Shown piece after piece: positions 56,107 to 64,000 of a stretch of DNA of 64,000 nucleotides. Source of the stretch: Streptomyces roseirectus (GTDB taxonomy: Bacteria > Actinomycetota > Actinomycetes > Streptomycetales > Streptomycetaceae). The stretch lies in the NCBI RefSeq assembly GCF_014489635.1, contig NZ_CP060828.1:6966001-7030000 (forward strand), in the 5' to 3' direction. A model generated the notes under the pieces. It had not been told where the DNA came from. It worked only from the letters and a program-made list of their open reading frames with translations, and did no database searches. The position numbers and the translations under genes were made by a program. The first letter of the stretch is position 1; each line of letters starts with the position of its first letter.

Positions 56107-57090
56107 ATGAACCGACGTCGGATACTCCTCGCGGCGACCGCCCTCGCCCTGACCCCGGCCGGCCGGGCGAGCGCCGCCGTCCCCGCCACACCCCGCCTCG
56201 ACCTCACCGCCACCACCGGACCCTGGCTGCGCGAGATCACCCTCAGCGAGACCCGCGTCCCGCAGTCCTTCGCCTTCGACAACACCAACAAGCGCCTCTA
56301 CACCGCCCAGTTGACCCAGGGCGGGCGCATCCTCGCCGGGGAGAGCGCCGCCGTCTCCGGCGCCGACCGCTCCAGGAACGGCGACCTGTGCGTCACCCGC
56401 CTCGACTGGCGGGGCACCGTCACCGGCCGCATGTACCTCAAGGGTTTCGGGCACGGCGTCTCCATCGGCGCCGAGCCCGTCGGCACCAGCACCTACCTGT
56501 GGACCGAGACCGACGCCGTACCCGACAGCCAGGGCAACGGCTACGGCACCCGCGTCGCCCGCTTCCGCTTCACCGACGGCGCGGTCCTCACGACCGGCTC
56601 GACGAGCCTCGTCCGCCACGACCCCGTCCCCGGCTCCGACCACAACACCGTCGCCCTCGACCCCGTCCACAGCCGTATCGCGCACCGCCGCCGCGCCGAC
56701 GGCGTCTGGACGTACGCGCTGTACGACCTCGTGACCTTCAAGGCGGGCGTCTTCGAACCCCTCGCGACCCTCACCCAGCCCGACGTCCTGACCGGGCCCA
56801 CCTTCCAGGGGTACGCGACCCTCGGCCGCCACCTCTACACCCTCGACGGCACAGCCCTGTCCGACAACGTCCACCTCACCGCGGTCGACTGGAACACCGG
56901 GGCCGTACTGGAGAGGCAACTCACCGACGCCGGAGGGGAGTTGTTCTACCGGGAGCCCGAGGGGATGGCGATCCAGATTCCTGACGCCACGTCACCGGCC
57001 AGGCTGCACTTCGGACTCGCCTCCGAGGAATCGCTGACGCAGACGGACAAGAAGGCGAGCTTCTACTACACGGACACCACGGTCCGATAA
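56107..57090 (+). CDS. Secreted TagC-like (teichoic acid biosynthesis protein C) protein
   Basis: This 327-residue protein has a signal peptide with a twin-arginine-like start (NRRRILLAATALALTPAG, cleavage near RASAAVPA). The mature part looks like the beta-propeller/phage-tail-related proteins annotated as TagC-like in streptomycetes (WLREITLSETRVPQSFAFD, NKRLYTAQLTQGG, FYREPEGMAIQ). The exact role is unknown. The ATG has GGGGGAG 8 nt upstream. It is followed by a strong hairpin. Confidence 0.78.
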   Translation: MNRRRILLAATALALTPAGRASAAVPATPRLDLTATTGPWLREITLSETRVPQSFAFDNTNKRLYTAQLTQGGRILAGESAAVSGADRSRNGDLCVTRLDWRGTVTGRMYLKGFGHGVSIGAEPVGTSTYLWTETDAVPDSQGNGYGTRVARFRFTDGAVLTTGSTSLVRHDPVPGSDHNTVALDPVHSRIAHRRRADGVWTYALYDLVTFKAGVFEPLATLTQPDVLTGPTFQGYATLGRHLYTLDGTALSDNVHLTAVDWNTGAVLERQLTDAGGELFYREPEGMAIQIPDATSPARLHFGLASEESLTQTDKKASFYYTDTTVR

Positions 57091-57094
57091 GCCG

Positions 57095-57121
57095 GAGGGG
57101 GCCGTGACACACGGCCCCCTC
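57095..57121. terminator. Bidirectional terminator after the TagC-like gene
   Basis: A 12-bp perfect stem (57095-57106 with 57110-57121) and an ACA loop lie between the convergent TagC-like and 5'-nucleotidase genes. Confidence 0.88.
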
Positions 57122-57147
57122 TACGCCATACGGCCCTCAACTCCCGC

Positions 57148-58947
57148 TCAGAACACCGGCGTTCCGTTCCGCGTCAGCTTCCAGCTCACCGACGCGAAGT
57201 CCTTCGGGTCCAGCACGCCCTTCGCCGTCACCCACTCCGCGATCCGCGTCCGGATCTCCGTCGACTCCGCCCACAGCTCCTGCGCCGACGCCACGTGCGG
57301 GAACGCGCCACCGCCGTTCGCCCGGTAGTTGTTCACCGCGAACACGAACTGCTGCGCGTCGTCCAGCGCCGCCCCGTTGTACGTGAGGTTCTTGATCCGC
57401 GACCCCGCCGGCTGCGCGATGTCGATGTCGTACGAAAGCCCCGACACGTAGTCGTAGTTGTAGTCCGGACGGCCGCCCGCGTTCGTCAGCTTCTCCACGT
57501 CCACGACCGCGTCCGGCGCCGTCTGGACGAAGTACTGCGCCGAGTACTCCAGGTACGCCTTGATCTGCGCGCCCGTCATCAGCTTCGCGACCAGCGTGTT
57601 GTCGTACACGTACAGGCTCGACAGGTCCCGGATCGTCACATCGCCGGCCGGGATCTCCGACGTCCGCGAGAACGGCGACGCCTGCGAGATCACCGGCAGC
57701 GACGCGTGCGCCGTACCCGCCAGCGCCGCCTTCACGACGTCCTCCTGGACCTTCGTGATCAGGTCGATGATCGGGGCGTCCTTGTACCGCGCCTCGACCG
57801 TCGTCAGCGCCACCGTCGCGGTCCCCACGACCTGGTTGACGTACTTCACGACCTTCGCGTGCTCGTCGCTCAGCAGCCGGGTGATCTTCGGGTCGTCCGC
57901 GACCGAGTTGGAGTTCAGGACCTTCGACGAGACCGACTCGACGACCCAGCGGCCCTTCTCCCGGACCAGCTCGATGTCGAACACCGACAGCCGCTCCGCG
58001 TACGCCAGCGGCTCCGACAGGACCACCGTCTTGCCGGTCTTCTCGTTGACGACCTTCAGCTCCGGGATCTCCACGTGCGCGTGGCCGACCAGGATCGCGT
58101 CGATGCCGGGGACCTGCTTGGCGACGTTCGCCGCCGCGTTCTCGACGTACGGGAGCTGGTCGCCGTACGAGGACGTGCCCGAGGAACCCGAGTGCGCCGA
58201 CACGATCACGACGTCCGCGCCCAGCGACCGCAGCTTCGGGACGTACTTCGCGGCCTGCTCCTCAAGGCCGGGGAACGCCAGCTTGCCGTGCACGTACGCC
58301 TTGTCCCAGATCGCGATGCCCGGGTTCGTGAGGCCGAGGATCGCGACCTTCACCGGCGGGGCGCCCTTCGGGCACACCGTCTTGATGACGTACGGCGGGA
58401 AGGCGGGCCGCAGGGTCTTCGCGTCCACCGCGTTCGCGCCCAGCAGCGGGAACCGCAGCTGCGACTCGAACTTCCGCAGCGTCTCGATGCCGTAGTTGAA
58501 CTCGTGGTTGCCGAGCGCCGCCGCGTCGTAGCCGATCGCGTTCATCGCCTGCGCCATCGGGTGCACCGGGCCGCCCTTGGCGGTGATCGGGTCCACCTTC
58601 GCGTAGTAGTACGTCAGCGGCGTGCCCTGGATCGTGTCGCCCGCGTCGATCAGCAGCGTGTTGTGCCGGCCCTTCTCCGCGCGCAGCTGGTTCACCAGCG
58701 TCGAGATCCGCGCGAGGCCCTGGGCGTTGCCGGCCGCGTCCTTGTACTCCGCGTCCTTGAAGTAGTCCCAGTTGAAGACGTGCCCGTGCAGGTCCGTCGT
58801 CCCCATCACGGTCAGCGAGTAGCGCTTGGGACGCTTCACGCGCGCCTGCGGGGCCGCCTGCGCCGGAGCCGCCGCCGCACCCGCGATCGCCACCCCCGCC
58901 CCGGTCACGGCGGACTTCTCCAAAAACTTCCGGCGGTTCAACGGCAT
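57148..58947 (-). CDS. Secreted 5'-nucleotidase / 2',3'-cyclic nucleotide phosphodiesterase
   Basis: This 599-residue bifunctional metallophosphoesterase releases phosphate from extracellular nucleotides. It has a Tat signal (NRRKFLEKSAVTGAG, cleavage near AQAAPQA), a calcineurin-like N-domain with TTDLHGH, DAGDTIQGTP, GNHEFNYG and GHAHVEIPE, and a 5'-nucleotidase C-domain (FSRTSEIPAGDVTIRDL, VNNYRANGGGAFPH). The ATG at 58947 has GAGGAGC upstream and places the RR motif correctly; an ATG at 58974 is less likely. Confidence 0.93.
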   Translation of the reverse strand: MPLNRRKFLEKSAVTGAGVAIAGAAAAPAQAAPQARVKRPKRYSLTVMGTTDLHGHVFNWDYFKDAEYKDAAGNAQGLARISTLVNQLRAEKGRHNTLLIDAGDTIQGTPLTYYYAKVDPITAKGGPVHPMAQAMNAIGYDAAALGNHEFNYGIETLRKFESQLRFPLLGANAVDAKTLRPAFPPYVIKTVCPKGAPPVKVAILGLTNPGIAIWDKAYVHGKLAFPGLEEQAAKYVPKLRSLGADVVIVSAHSGSSGTSSYGDQLPYVENAAANVAKQVPGIDAILVGHAHVEIPELKVVNEKTGKTVVLSEPLAYAERLSVFDIELVREKGRWVVESVSSKVLNSNSVADDPKITRLLSDEHAKVVKYVNQVVGTATVALTTVEARYKDAPIIDLITKVQEDVVKAALAGTAHASLPVISQASPFSRTSEIPAGDVTIRDLSSLYVYDNTLVAKLMTGAQIKAYLEYSAQYFVQTAPDAVVDVEKLTNAGGRPDYNYDYVSGLSYDIDIAQPAGSRIKNLTYNGAALDDAQQFVFAVNNYRANGGGAFPHVASAQELWAESTEIRTRIAEWVTAKGVLDPKDFASVSWKLTRNGTPVF

Positions 58948-59065
58948 ATCTGGTGCTCCTCGGGGAATCGTCAACGACGCGCGTAGATTCTGACCTGTCC
59001 ACGACCCTTCACAACAGGTCCAGAAGGTTGCGATCCGGTGACCTGACGTGCCGAATCGGACGTGC

Positions 59066-59071
59066 CAGAGT
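59066..59071 (+). promoter_or_regulatory. Candidate -10 element of the SIMPL gene (leaderless spacing)
   Basis: CAGAGT ends 7 nt before the ATG at 59079. No Shine-Dalgarno is seen. Confidence 0.4.
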
Positions 59072-59078
59072 GTCCCGC

Positions 59079-59741
59079 ATGACCCACGGCACCCCCGACG
59101 CCCCCCTCCTCACCGTCCGCGGCGAAGCCGCCACGGACGCGGAACCCGAGACCGCGCGCCTCGGAGTGACCGTCACCGCCGAAGGACGCGACCGCCACCA
59201 GGTCCTCGACGACCTCACCCGCGCCCACACCACCGCCCTCGGCCTCCTCACCGCCCACCCCGTCGAACGCGTCACCACCCCCGCCCTCACCGTCGCCCCC
59301 GCCTACGTCCTCGACGAGCACGGCGGCCAGCACCAAGGACACCAGGGCCGCGCCCACCTCACCGTCCACGTCACCGACCTCACCACCCTCGGCGCGCTCC
59401 TCACCCGCCTCGCCGACCTCGACCTCATCACCGTCGAAGGCCCCCACTGGGAACTGCGCCCCGACTCGCCCGTCCCCGCGGACGTGCGGCGCGCGGCGGT
59501 CCGTGAAGCCGTCCGGCGGGCCCACGAGTACGCCGACGCCCTCGGCACCACCCTCGCCGCCCTCATCGAACTCACCGACGAAGGAGGGCGCGTACCGAGG
59601 CCGCGCGCCGCTTTCGCGCAGACGGCGCGCAGGGTCTCCGCCGCACCACCCCCGCCCCTCGACCTCGAACCCCCGCACCTCACCGTCGAGGCCGCCGTCA
59701 CCGCCCGCTTCACCCTCCACCCGCCCGCCCTCGACCGCTGA
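59079..59741 (+). CDS. SIMPL (DUF541) domain protein
   Basis: This 220-residue protein carries a SIMPL/DUF541 domain: VRGEAATDAEPETARLGVTV, TAEGRDRHQVLDDLT, and AVREAVRRAHEYADALG toward the C-terminus are typical. No signal peptide is visible, unlike periplasmic homologues, so the streptomycete form may be cytoplasmic. The function is not established. It diverges from the secreted nucleotidase gene, with 131 bp between starts. Confidence 0.85.
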   Translation: MTHGTPDAPLLTVRGEAATDAEPETARLGVTVTAEGRDRHQVLDDLTRAHTTALGLLTAHPVERVTTPALTVAPAYVLDEHGGQHQGHQGRAHLTVHVTDLTTLGALLTRLADLDLITVEGPHWELRPDSPVPADVRRAAVREAVRRAHEYADALGTTLAALIELTDEGGRVPRPRAAFAQTARRVSAAPPPPLDLEPPHLTVEAAVTARFTLHPPALDR

Positions 59742-59852
59742 AATATGCTCATCGGAGCGGTCGCGTGCACACCCCGGCGCTTGTCAATAACCCTTCACGC
59801 AAAGGTGGTTGAGTAGTCATGCGCGGCCAACGGCCTACCCGGCGGTAGGGCC

Positions 59853-59858
59853 TAGGCT
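59853..59858 (+). promoter_or_regulatory. Candidate -10 element of pyk (leaderless spacing)
   Basis: TAGGCT ends 6 nt before the pyk ATG; there is no Shine-Dalgarno. Confidence 0.45.
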
Positions 59859-59864
59859 CGACCC

Positions 59865-61301
59865 ATGCGCCGAGCGAAGATCGTCTGCACCCTGGGGCCC
59901 GCCACCGACTCGTACGACCAGATCAAGGCCCTGGTCGACGCCGGAATGGACGTCGCCCGCCTCAACCTCAGCCACGGCAGCCACGCGGAACACGAGGACC
60001 GCCTCCACCGCGTCCGCAAAGCCGCCGAGGAGACCGGGCGGGGCGTCGGCATCCTCGCCGACCTCCAGGGGCCCAAGATCCGCCTCGGCACCTTCGCCGA
60101 AGGGCCCGTCCTCCTCGAACGCGGCGACACCTTCACCATCACCGTCGAACCCGGCGCCCAGGGTGACGGCCACTCCTGCGGCACCACCTACGAAGGGCTC
60201 GCGCGCGACGTCACCCCCGGCGAACGCGTCCTCGTCGACGACGGCAAGGTCTGCCTCGAAGTCACCTCCGTCGACGGGCCCCGCGTCCACACCACGGTCG
60301 TCGAGGGCGGCATGGTCTCCGACCACAAGGGCCTCAACCTCCCCGGCGTCGCCGTCTCCGTCCCCGCGCTCTCCGAGAAGGACGAGGCCGACCTGCGCTG
60401 GGCCCTGCGCGCCGGCGCCGACATCATCGCCCTCTCCTTCGTCCGCAGCGGCAAGGACATCGACGACGTCCACCGCATCATGGACGAGGAGCGGCGCCGG
60501 CTGCCCGTCATCGCCAAGGTCGAGAAGCCGCAGGCCGTCGACGCCATCGACGACATCGTCGCCGCGTTCGACGGGATCATGGTCGCGCGCGGTGACCTCG
60601 GCGTCGAGATGCCCCTCGAACAGGTGCCGATCGTCCAGAAACGCGCCATCAAGCTGGCGAAGCGCAACGCCAAGCCCGTCATCGTCGCGACCCAGATGCT
60701 CGACTCCATGATCGAGAACTCCCGGCCCACCCGCGCCGAAGCCTCCGACGTCGCCAACGCCGTCATCGACGGCACCGACGCCGTGATGCTCTCCGGCGAG
60801 ACCAGCGTCGGCAAGCACCCCATCGAGACGGTCCGCACCATGGCCAAGATCGTCGAGGCCGCCGAGGAGGACATCCTCGCGAAGGGGCTGCCGCCGCTGA
60901 CCGACCTCAACAAGCCCCGCACCCAAGGCGGAGCCGTCGCCCGCGCCGCCGCGGAGATCGGCGACTTCCTGGGCGCCAAGTACCTCGTCGCCTTCACCCA
61001 GACCGGCGACACCGTCCGCCGCCTCTCCCGCTACCGCTCCCCCATCCCCGTCCTCGCCTTCACGCCGGTGGCGGCCACCAGGTCCCAACTCAGCGTCAGC
61101 TGGGGCGTCCAGACCCTCCTCGGCCCCTGGGTCTCCTCCACCGACGCCATGGTCGACCAGGTCGACGAACTCCTCCTCTCCCACCACCTCTGCGCCAAGG
61201 GCGACATCGTCGTCATCACCGCCGGCTCACCCCCCGGCGTCTCCGGCTCCACCAACATGGTCCGCGTCCACCACATCGGCGAGGACGACAGCCCCAAGTA
61301 G
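59865..61301 (+). CDS. pyk: Pyruvate kinase
   Basis: This 478-residue glycolytic enzyme transfers phosphate from PEP to ADP. Conserved blocks are TKIVCTLGPAT-like AKIVCTLGPATDSY, NLSHGSHAEHEDR, LADLQGPKIRLGTF, the active-site VIAKVEKPQAVDAI, MVARGDLGVEMPLEQVP and ATQMLDSMIENSRPTRAEASD. The C-terminal allosteric domain is complete. It stands alone, with an apparent leaderless promoter. Confidence 0.97.
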   Translation: MRRAKIVCTLGPATDSYDQIKALVDAGMDVARLNLSHGSHAEHEDRLHRVRKAAEETGRGVGILADLQGPKIRLGTFAEGPVLLERGDTFTITVEPGAQGDGHSCGTTYEGLARDVTPGERVLVDDGKVCLEVTSVDGPRVHTTVVEGGMVSDHKGLNLPGVAVSVPALSEKDEADLRWALRAGADIIALSFVRSGKDIDDVHRIMDEERRRLPVIAKVEKPQAVDAIDDIVAAFDGIMVARGDLGVEMPLEQVPIVQKRAIKLAKRNAKPVIVATQMLDSMIENSRPTRAEASDVANAVIDGTDAVMLSGETSVGKHPIETVRTMAKIVEAAEEDILAKGLPPLTDLNKPRTQGGAVARAAAEIGDFLGAKYLVAFTQTGDTVRRLSRYRSPIPVLAFTPVAATRSQLSVSWGVQTLLGPWVSSTDAMVDQVDELLLSHHLCAKGDIVVITAGSPPGVSGSTNMVRVHHIGEDDSPK

Positions 61302-61311
61302 GGGCGCGGGC

Positions 61312-61930
61312 TCAGCGTTTGGGTCCCACATGGGCGTCGAGCCGGGCCACAGAGGCTTTACGCGCGACGGAGATGCTGTACGGGTCGCCGTTGCGGGTGC
61401 AGTGCGTCCACTCGATGCCCAGCTTGTCGAGGGTGCCGGTGTAGAGGCAGCGGATGTCGTCCGAGACGTTGGTGAAGAAGTACCGGGGGTATTCGTAGCG
61501 CTTGCGCTCGCCCTGGACCACGCGGGCCGTCCAGTTGATGCTGCGACAGCCGTCGGAGTGGATGAGACCGCGGACGAACTCCCAGGGGTGAGCGTCGACG
61601 ATGGCCTGCTGCCAGGGTTCGAGGGCTATGCGGCGCTCGTGCTTCCTGCCGGGGCAGGACCTTGCGCATGGCGTCTTCGGCGGCGTCGATGAGGCCGGGC
61701 CATGAAACCGTGCACGTCACCATGAGGTAGGCGTACGCCGCCGTGTTCTCCGGCGGCTCGGGGATGTCCTGGCAGCGGAAGCACGGGGGAGTCCGCGTCA
61801 GTGGCTCGACTCGGGTCAGCCAACGGCTGATCGACGACCGGGCTATGCCGGTTTCCTTGCTGACGGAGTTCAGGCTGCGGCCCTGGTTCACGAGGGCGAG
61901 TGCGTGCTTGCGCGTGCCGGTGTCGTACAC
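61312..61930 (-). pseudogene. Decayed HTH / LAGLIDADG-type gene beside the tRNA
   Basis: Reading leftward from a GTG at 61930, the frame codes VYDTGTRKHALALVNQG, a helix-turn-helix (LNSVSKETGIARSSISRWL) and PCFRCQDIPEPPENTAAYAYL, then jumps to SWPGLIDAAEDAMRKV and loses frame near 61640-61670. The other frame then gives PGRKHERRIALEPWQQAIV, WEFVRGLIHSDGCRS and ends at 61312 with SVARLDAHVGPKR. Compared with intact streptomycete homologues I recall, the first LAGLIDADG-like motif and a later segment are deleted, the second deletion causing the frameshift. Confidence 0.8.
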
Positions 61931-61990
61931 GCGACCACTGTGGGACGGAGGACGCCTCCGTGTGCGCGAACCTTTGAATCTAAGGAAAAG

Positions 61991-62065
61991 TGCCCCAGGT
62001 GGGATTCGAACCCACACTGTCCGCTGTTTGAGAGCGGCCTCTCTAACCAGTTGGAGTACTGGGGC
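61991..62065 (-). tRNA. tRNA-Leu, anticodon CAA
   Basis: The 75-nt gene folds with a 7-bp acceptor (GCCCCAG/CTGGGGC), discriminator A, a D arm with CTC/GAG, an anticodon arm CCGCT-CTCAAAC-AGCGG (anticodon CAA, reading UUG), and a T arm GTGGG-TTCGAAT-CCCAC. The CCA end is not encoded. The D stem has 3 bp and 3 nt precede the anticodon stem, but the variable region is only 5 nt, short for a leucine tRNA. Confidence 0.88.
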
Positions 62066-62164
62066 CTTCGAAAGGAAGGGGAAGTTCAACCCTTCGTGCC
62101 CCCACCTTACCGCAGCTAGGTACGCTCTTGTCAGCAGTACCCCTGCCCCGAACAAGGAGCCCCC

Positions 62165-62818
62165 GTGACCCCCGAGTCGCCCCAGCCCGTAGACGCGCCC
62201 GACGACGACAAGTCGCACGTGCCTCCGCTGACGACCCGAGTCGTCATCGCGGAGGACGAGGCGTTGATCCGTCTCGACCTCAAGGAGATGCTGGAGGAGG
62301 AGGGGTACGCGGTCGTGGGGGAGGCCGGTGATGGTGAGCAGGCGGTGGAGCTGGCCCGCGAGCACAAGCCGGACCTGGTGATCCTCGACGTCAAGATGCC
62401 GAAGCTGGACGGGATCTCGGCGGCCGAGAAAATCGCGGAGGAGCGGATCGCCCCGGTGCTGATGCTGACCGCGTTCTCGCAGCGCGACCTGGTCGAGCGC
62501 GCGAGGGACGCCGGCGCGATGGCGTACCTGGTGAAGCCGTTCAGCAAGAGCGACGTCGTCCCGGCGATCGAGATGGCCGTCTCGCGCTTCACGGAGCTGA
62601 AGGAGCTGGAGAACGAGGTCGCCGACCTCACCCAGCGCCTGGAGACCCGCAAGCTCGTCGACCGCGCGAAGTCGATCCTCCAGACCGAGTACGGCCTCAC
62701 CGAGCCCGCCGCGTTCCGCTGGATCCAGAAGACCTCGATGGACCGCCGCATGTCGATGCAGCAGGTAGCGGAGGCGGTCATCCAGGACGCCGACGAGAAG
62801 AAGGCCAACAAGGGCTGA
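62165..62818 (+). CDS. ANTAR-domain response regulator (PdtaR-like)
   Basis: This 217-residue two-component response regulator has an N-terminal receiver with phospho-acceptor Asp75 (DLVILDVKMPKLDG), acidic pair in VVIAEDEALIRLD, and Lys in YLVKPFSKSD. A C-terminal ANTAR RNA-binding domain (RLETRKLVDRAKSILQTEYG, AFRWIQKTSMDRRMSMQQ) acts on transcription attenuation rather than DNA. It resembles mycobacterial PdtaR. The GTG has AAGGAG upstream. The cognate kinase is not in the window. Confidence 0.93.
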   Translation: MTPESPQPVDAPDDDKSHVPPLTTRVVIAEDEALIRLDLKEMLEEEGYAVVGEAGDGEQAVELAREHKPDLVILDVKMPKLDGISAAEKIAEERIAPVLMLTAFSQRDLVERARDAGAMAYLVKPFSKSDVVPAIEMAVSRFTELKELENEVADLTQRLETRKLVDRAKSILQTEYGLTEPAAFRWIQKTSMDRRMSMQQVAEAVIQDADEKKANKG

Positions 62819-62824
62819 CCCGGT

Positions 62825-62866
62825 GACGCCTCAGGTCCCGTCGGAGCCGGCGGGGCCTGAGGCGTC
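62825..62866. terminator. Terminator overlapping the 3' end of the small leftward gene
   Basis: A stem of up to 16 bp (62825-62840 with 62851-62866, one T-G pair) begins 7 bp after the response-regulator stop and covers the last codons of the convergent gene at 62831. Confidence 0.75.
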
Positions 62867-63100
62867 GTCGTCTTCGGGGGCACGGAAGCGGCCCATGCTC
62901 GCCGTGATGAGGAGTACTCCGGCGGGGGCGGTGAGTCCGTAGGCCAGCAGCGGGAAGCTGTCCTTCACGGAGTCGTGCAGGACGAACAGACCGGTCAGCG
63001 CCGCGAGCAGCAGCGGGCGCCGGATGACGTGTCGTCCCACGATCTTCACGCGCCGCAGCCCACGGGCGCGTTCGAGATGTTCCCAGTCCGACGGCGGCAT
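62831..63100 (-). CDS. Small membrane protein of unknown function
   Basis: This 89-residue protein begins MPPSDWEHLERARGL, has a basic segment (RRVKIVGRHVIRRP) and two hydrophobic stretches (LLLAALTGLFVLHD and FPLLAYGLTAPAGVLLITAS), ending in an acidic tail. TATGCT lies 6 nt upstream of the ATG at 63100, supporting that start over 63148. It lies between the ANTAR regulator and the liv transporter genes. I do not recognise the family. Confidence 0.65.
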   Translation of the reverse strand: MPPSDWEHLERARGLRRVKIVGRHVIRRPLLLAALTGLFVLHDSVKDSFPLLAYGLTAPAGVLLITASMGRFRAPEDDDASGPAGSDGT

Positions 63101-63170
63101 GCCCTGAGCATAGGCCGCTGAGCCGGGCGTGCCGCGTGAGCGGGTCAATTCCGCTCACGCGGCCCGGAGT

Positions 63171-63887
63171 TCAGTCCTCGCCCAGGTACGCCTTGCGGAC
63201 GGACTCGTCGTGGAGGAGGTCCTGGCCGGTGCCGGAGAGGACGATGGAGCCGACTTCCATGACGTGGCCGTGGTCGGCGAGGGAGAGGGCGGCCTGGGCG
63301 TTCTGTTCGACGAGGAGGATCGTCGTGCCCTGGGCCTTCAGCTCGGCGATGGTGGCCATGATCTTCTGCATCATGATGGGGGAGAGCCCCATGGAGGGCT
63401 CGTCCAGCATGAGGAGTTTCGGCTGGGACATGAGCGCGCGCCCCATGGCGAGCATCTGCTGCTCACCGCCGGAGAGCGTGCCCGCGGCCTGCTTGCGCCG
63501 TTCCCCGAGGATGGGGAAGAGCTCGTAGGCGCGCTGGATGTCCTGCTCGATGCCGGGTTTGTCGTTGCGCAGGAAGGCCCCGAGGCGGAGGTTGTCCTCG
63601 ATGGTCATCCGGGGAAAGATGTGCCGGCCCTCGGGGGAGTGCGCGAGCCCGAGGGAGACGATCTGGTGCGCGGGAACCTTCTTGAGAGAACGCCCGTTGA
63701 ACCGGATCTGCCCGCCGGCGGGCTTGAGGAGCCCGGAGAGCGTGCGCAGGGTGGTCGTCTTCCCGGCGCCGTTGGTGCCGATGAGGGTGACGACCTCACC
63801 GGCGTCGACGGTGAAGGAGATGCCCTTGACGGCCTCGATCTTGCCGTAGGCGACGCGGAGGTCTTCGACTTCGAGCAGCGCGGTCAC
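63171..63887 (-). CDS. livF: Branched-chain amino acid ABC transporter ATP-binding protein LivF
   Basis: This 238-residue ATPase of the Liv/HAAT family has Walker A GTNGAGKTT, the typical HSPEGRHIFPRMTIEDNL block after it, signature LSGGEQQMLAMGRAL and Walker B LLMLDEPSMGL. With LivG it powers uptake of branched-chain amino acids or amides. The GTG start has AAGGAGG 7 nt upstream and overlaps the livG stop (GTGA). Confidence 0.95.
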   Translation of the reverse strand: MTALLEVEDLRVAYGKIEAVKGISFTVDAGEVVTLIGTNGAGKTTTLRTLSGLLKPAGGQIRFNGRSLKKVPAHQIVSLGLAHSPEGRHIFPRMTIEDNLRLGAFLRNDKPGIEQDIQRAYELFPILGERRKQAAGTLSGGEQQMLAMGRALMSQPKLLMLDEPSMGLSPIMMQKIMATIAELKAQGTTILLVEQNAQAALSLADHGHVMEVGSIVLSGTGQDLLHDESVRKAYLGED

Positions 63888-64000
63888 TTCGCGCCTCCTT
63901 CGGTGGTGCGGTGGGCCTCCGCCGCCTCGACCTCGGCGACTTCCTCGGCGCCGGGGGCGTTGTCGAAGGGTTCGCCGAGGTAGGCGGCGACGACACGTTC
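63884..64000 (-). CDS. livG: Branched-chain amino acid ABC transporter ATP-binding protein LivG (C-terminal end only)
   Basis: The last 38 codons enter from the right edge. The tail contains RVVAAYLGEPFDNAP followed by an acidic stretch, the usual end of LivG. The stop overlaps the livF start by 4 nt. The nucleotide-binding motifs lie outside the window. Confidence 0.8.
   Translation of the reverse strand, partial: ERVVAAYLGEPFDNAPGAEEVAEVEAAEAHRTTEGGAK

Noticed and set aside
61904..62119. 71-codon frame containing WDSNPHCPLFESG
   Set aside because: It is the antisense reading of the tRNA gene, a common false protein in databases.

Overview
The window is a high-GC actinobacterial chromosome segment, almost certainly Streptomyces. 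The evidence is its GC-rich third codon positions, frequent GTG starts, an embedded copy of a common Streptomyces intergenic repeat near 33281-33324, a PriA-type HisA, TIGR02234/HGxxPAAW/DUF2752 proteins inside a trp locus, and a small TrpM-like protein between trpC and trpB. Gene order resembles, from memory, the S. coelicolor region from pyk2 to hisD read in reverse; I could not run a comparison.

Left part (1-8.0 kb): the tail of an unknown gene, a two-gene ABC exporter, a DUF2567 membrane protein, a repeat-filled spacer, then leftward genes for a YbaK-type tRNA editing protein, a LON-substrate-binding-domain protein, an unknown helical protein and a pentapeptide-like membrane protein. Amino-acid block (8.2-24.6 kb): hisD-hisC-hisB-small membrane protein-hisH-priA-ridA-hisF form one tightly overlapping operon closed by a strong hairpin. 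Next come a regulator/MFS exporter pair with a 22-bp-arm palindrome, a mycothiol-dependent-type enzyme, hisI-trpE, and a trp group of three small membrane proteins and trpC-trpM-trpB-trpA. No trpF is present, which fits PriA serving both pathways. A DsbA-like protein and lgt follow.

Leftward operon (26.6-34.5 kb): four different ADP-ribosylglycohydrolase paralogues, a ribokinase-like PfkB kinase, a CaiB/BaiF CoA transferase and a CitE-like lyase overlap end to end. This looks like an uncharacterised ribosyl-conjugate catabolic or signalling system and is the best system-level candidate here. It diverges from a VIT/CCC1 metal transporter with a possible iron box, followed by gltB-gltD (glutamate synthase) with a possible GlnR box.

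Right part (42-64 kb): an aldo/keto reductase diverges from a MerR regulator with a textbook 20-bp promoter spacer. An orphan cytochrome b (QcrB paralogue) follows, then a FadA6-like thiolase behind a KstR2-type palindrome, a zinc metalloprotease, a TnpB-only IS605-type element, chorismate mutase and aminopeptidase N. A DesA/DesB-like pair comes next; its decarboxylase carries about 249 residues of in-frame tandem repeats inside the PLP fold. The segment ends with a TagC-like secreted protein, a 5'-nucleotidase, a SIMPL protein, pyruvate kinase, a decayed HTH/LAGLIDADG gene beside an unusual tRNA-Leu(CAA), an ANTAR response regulator and liv transporter ATPase genes.

Two themes run through the window. 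Many start codons lie 6-8 nt after a -10-like hexamer, as expected of leaderless transcripts. GC-rich degenerate tandem repeats with different periods occur in most long spacers and in at least one coding sequence.
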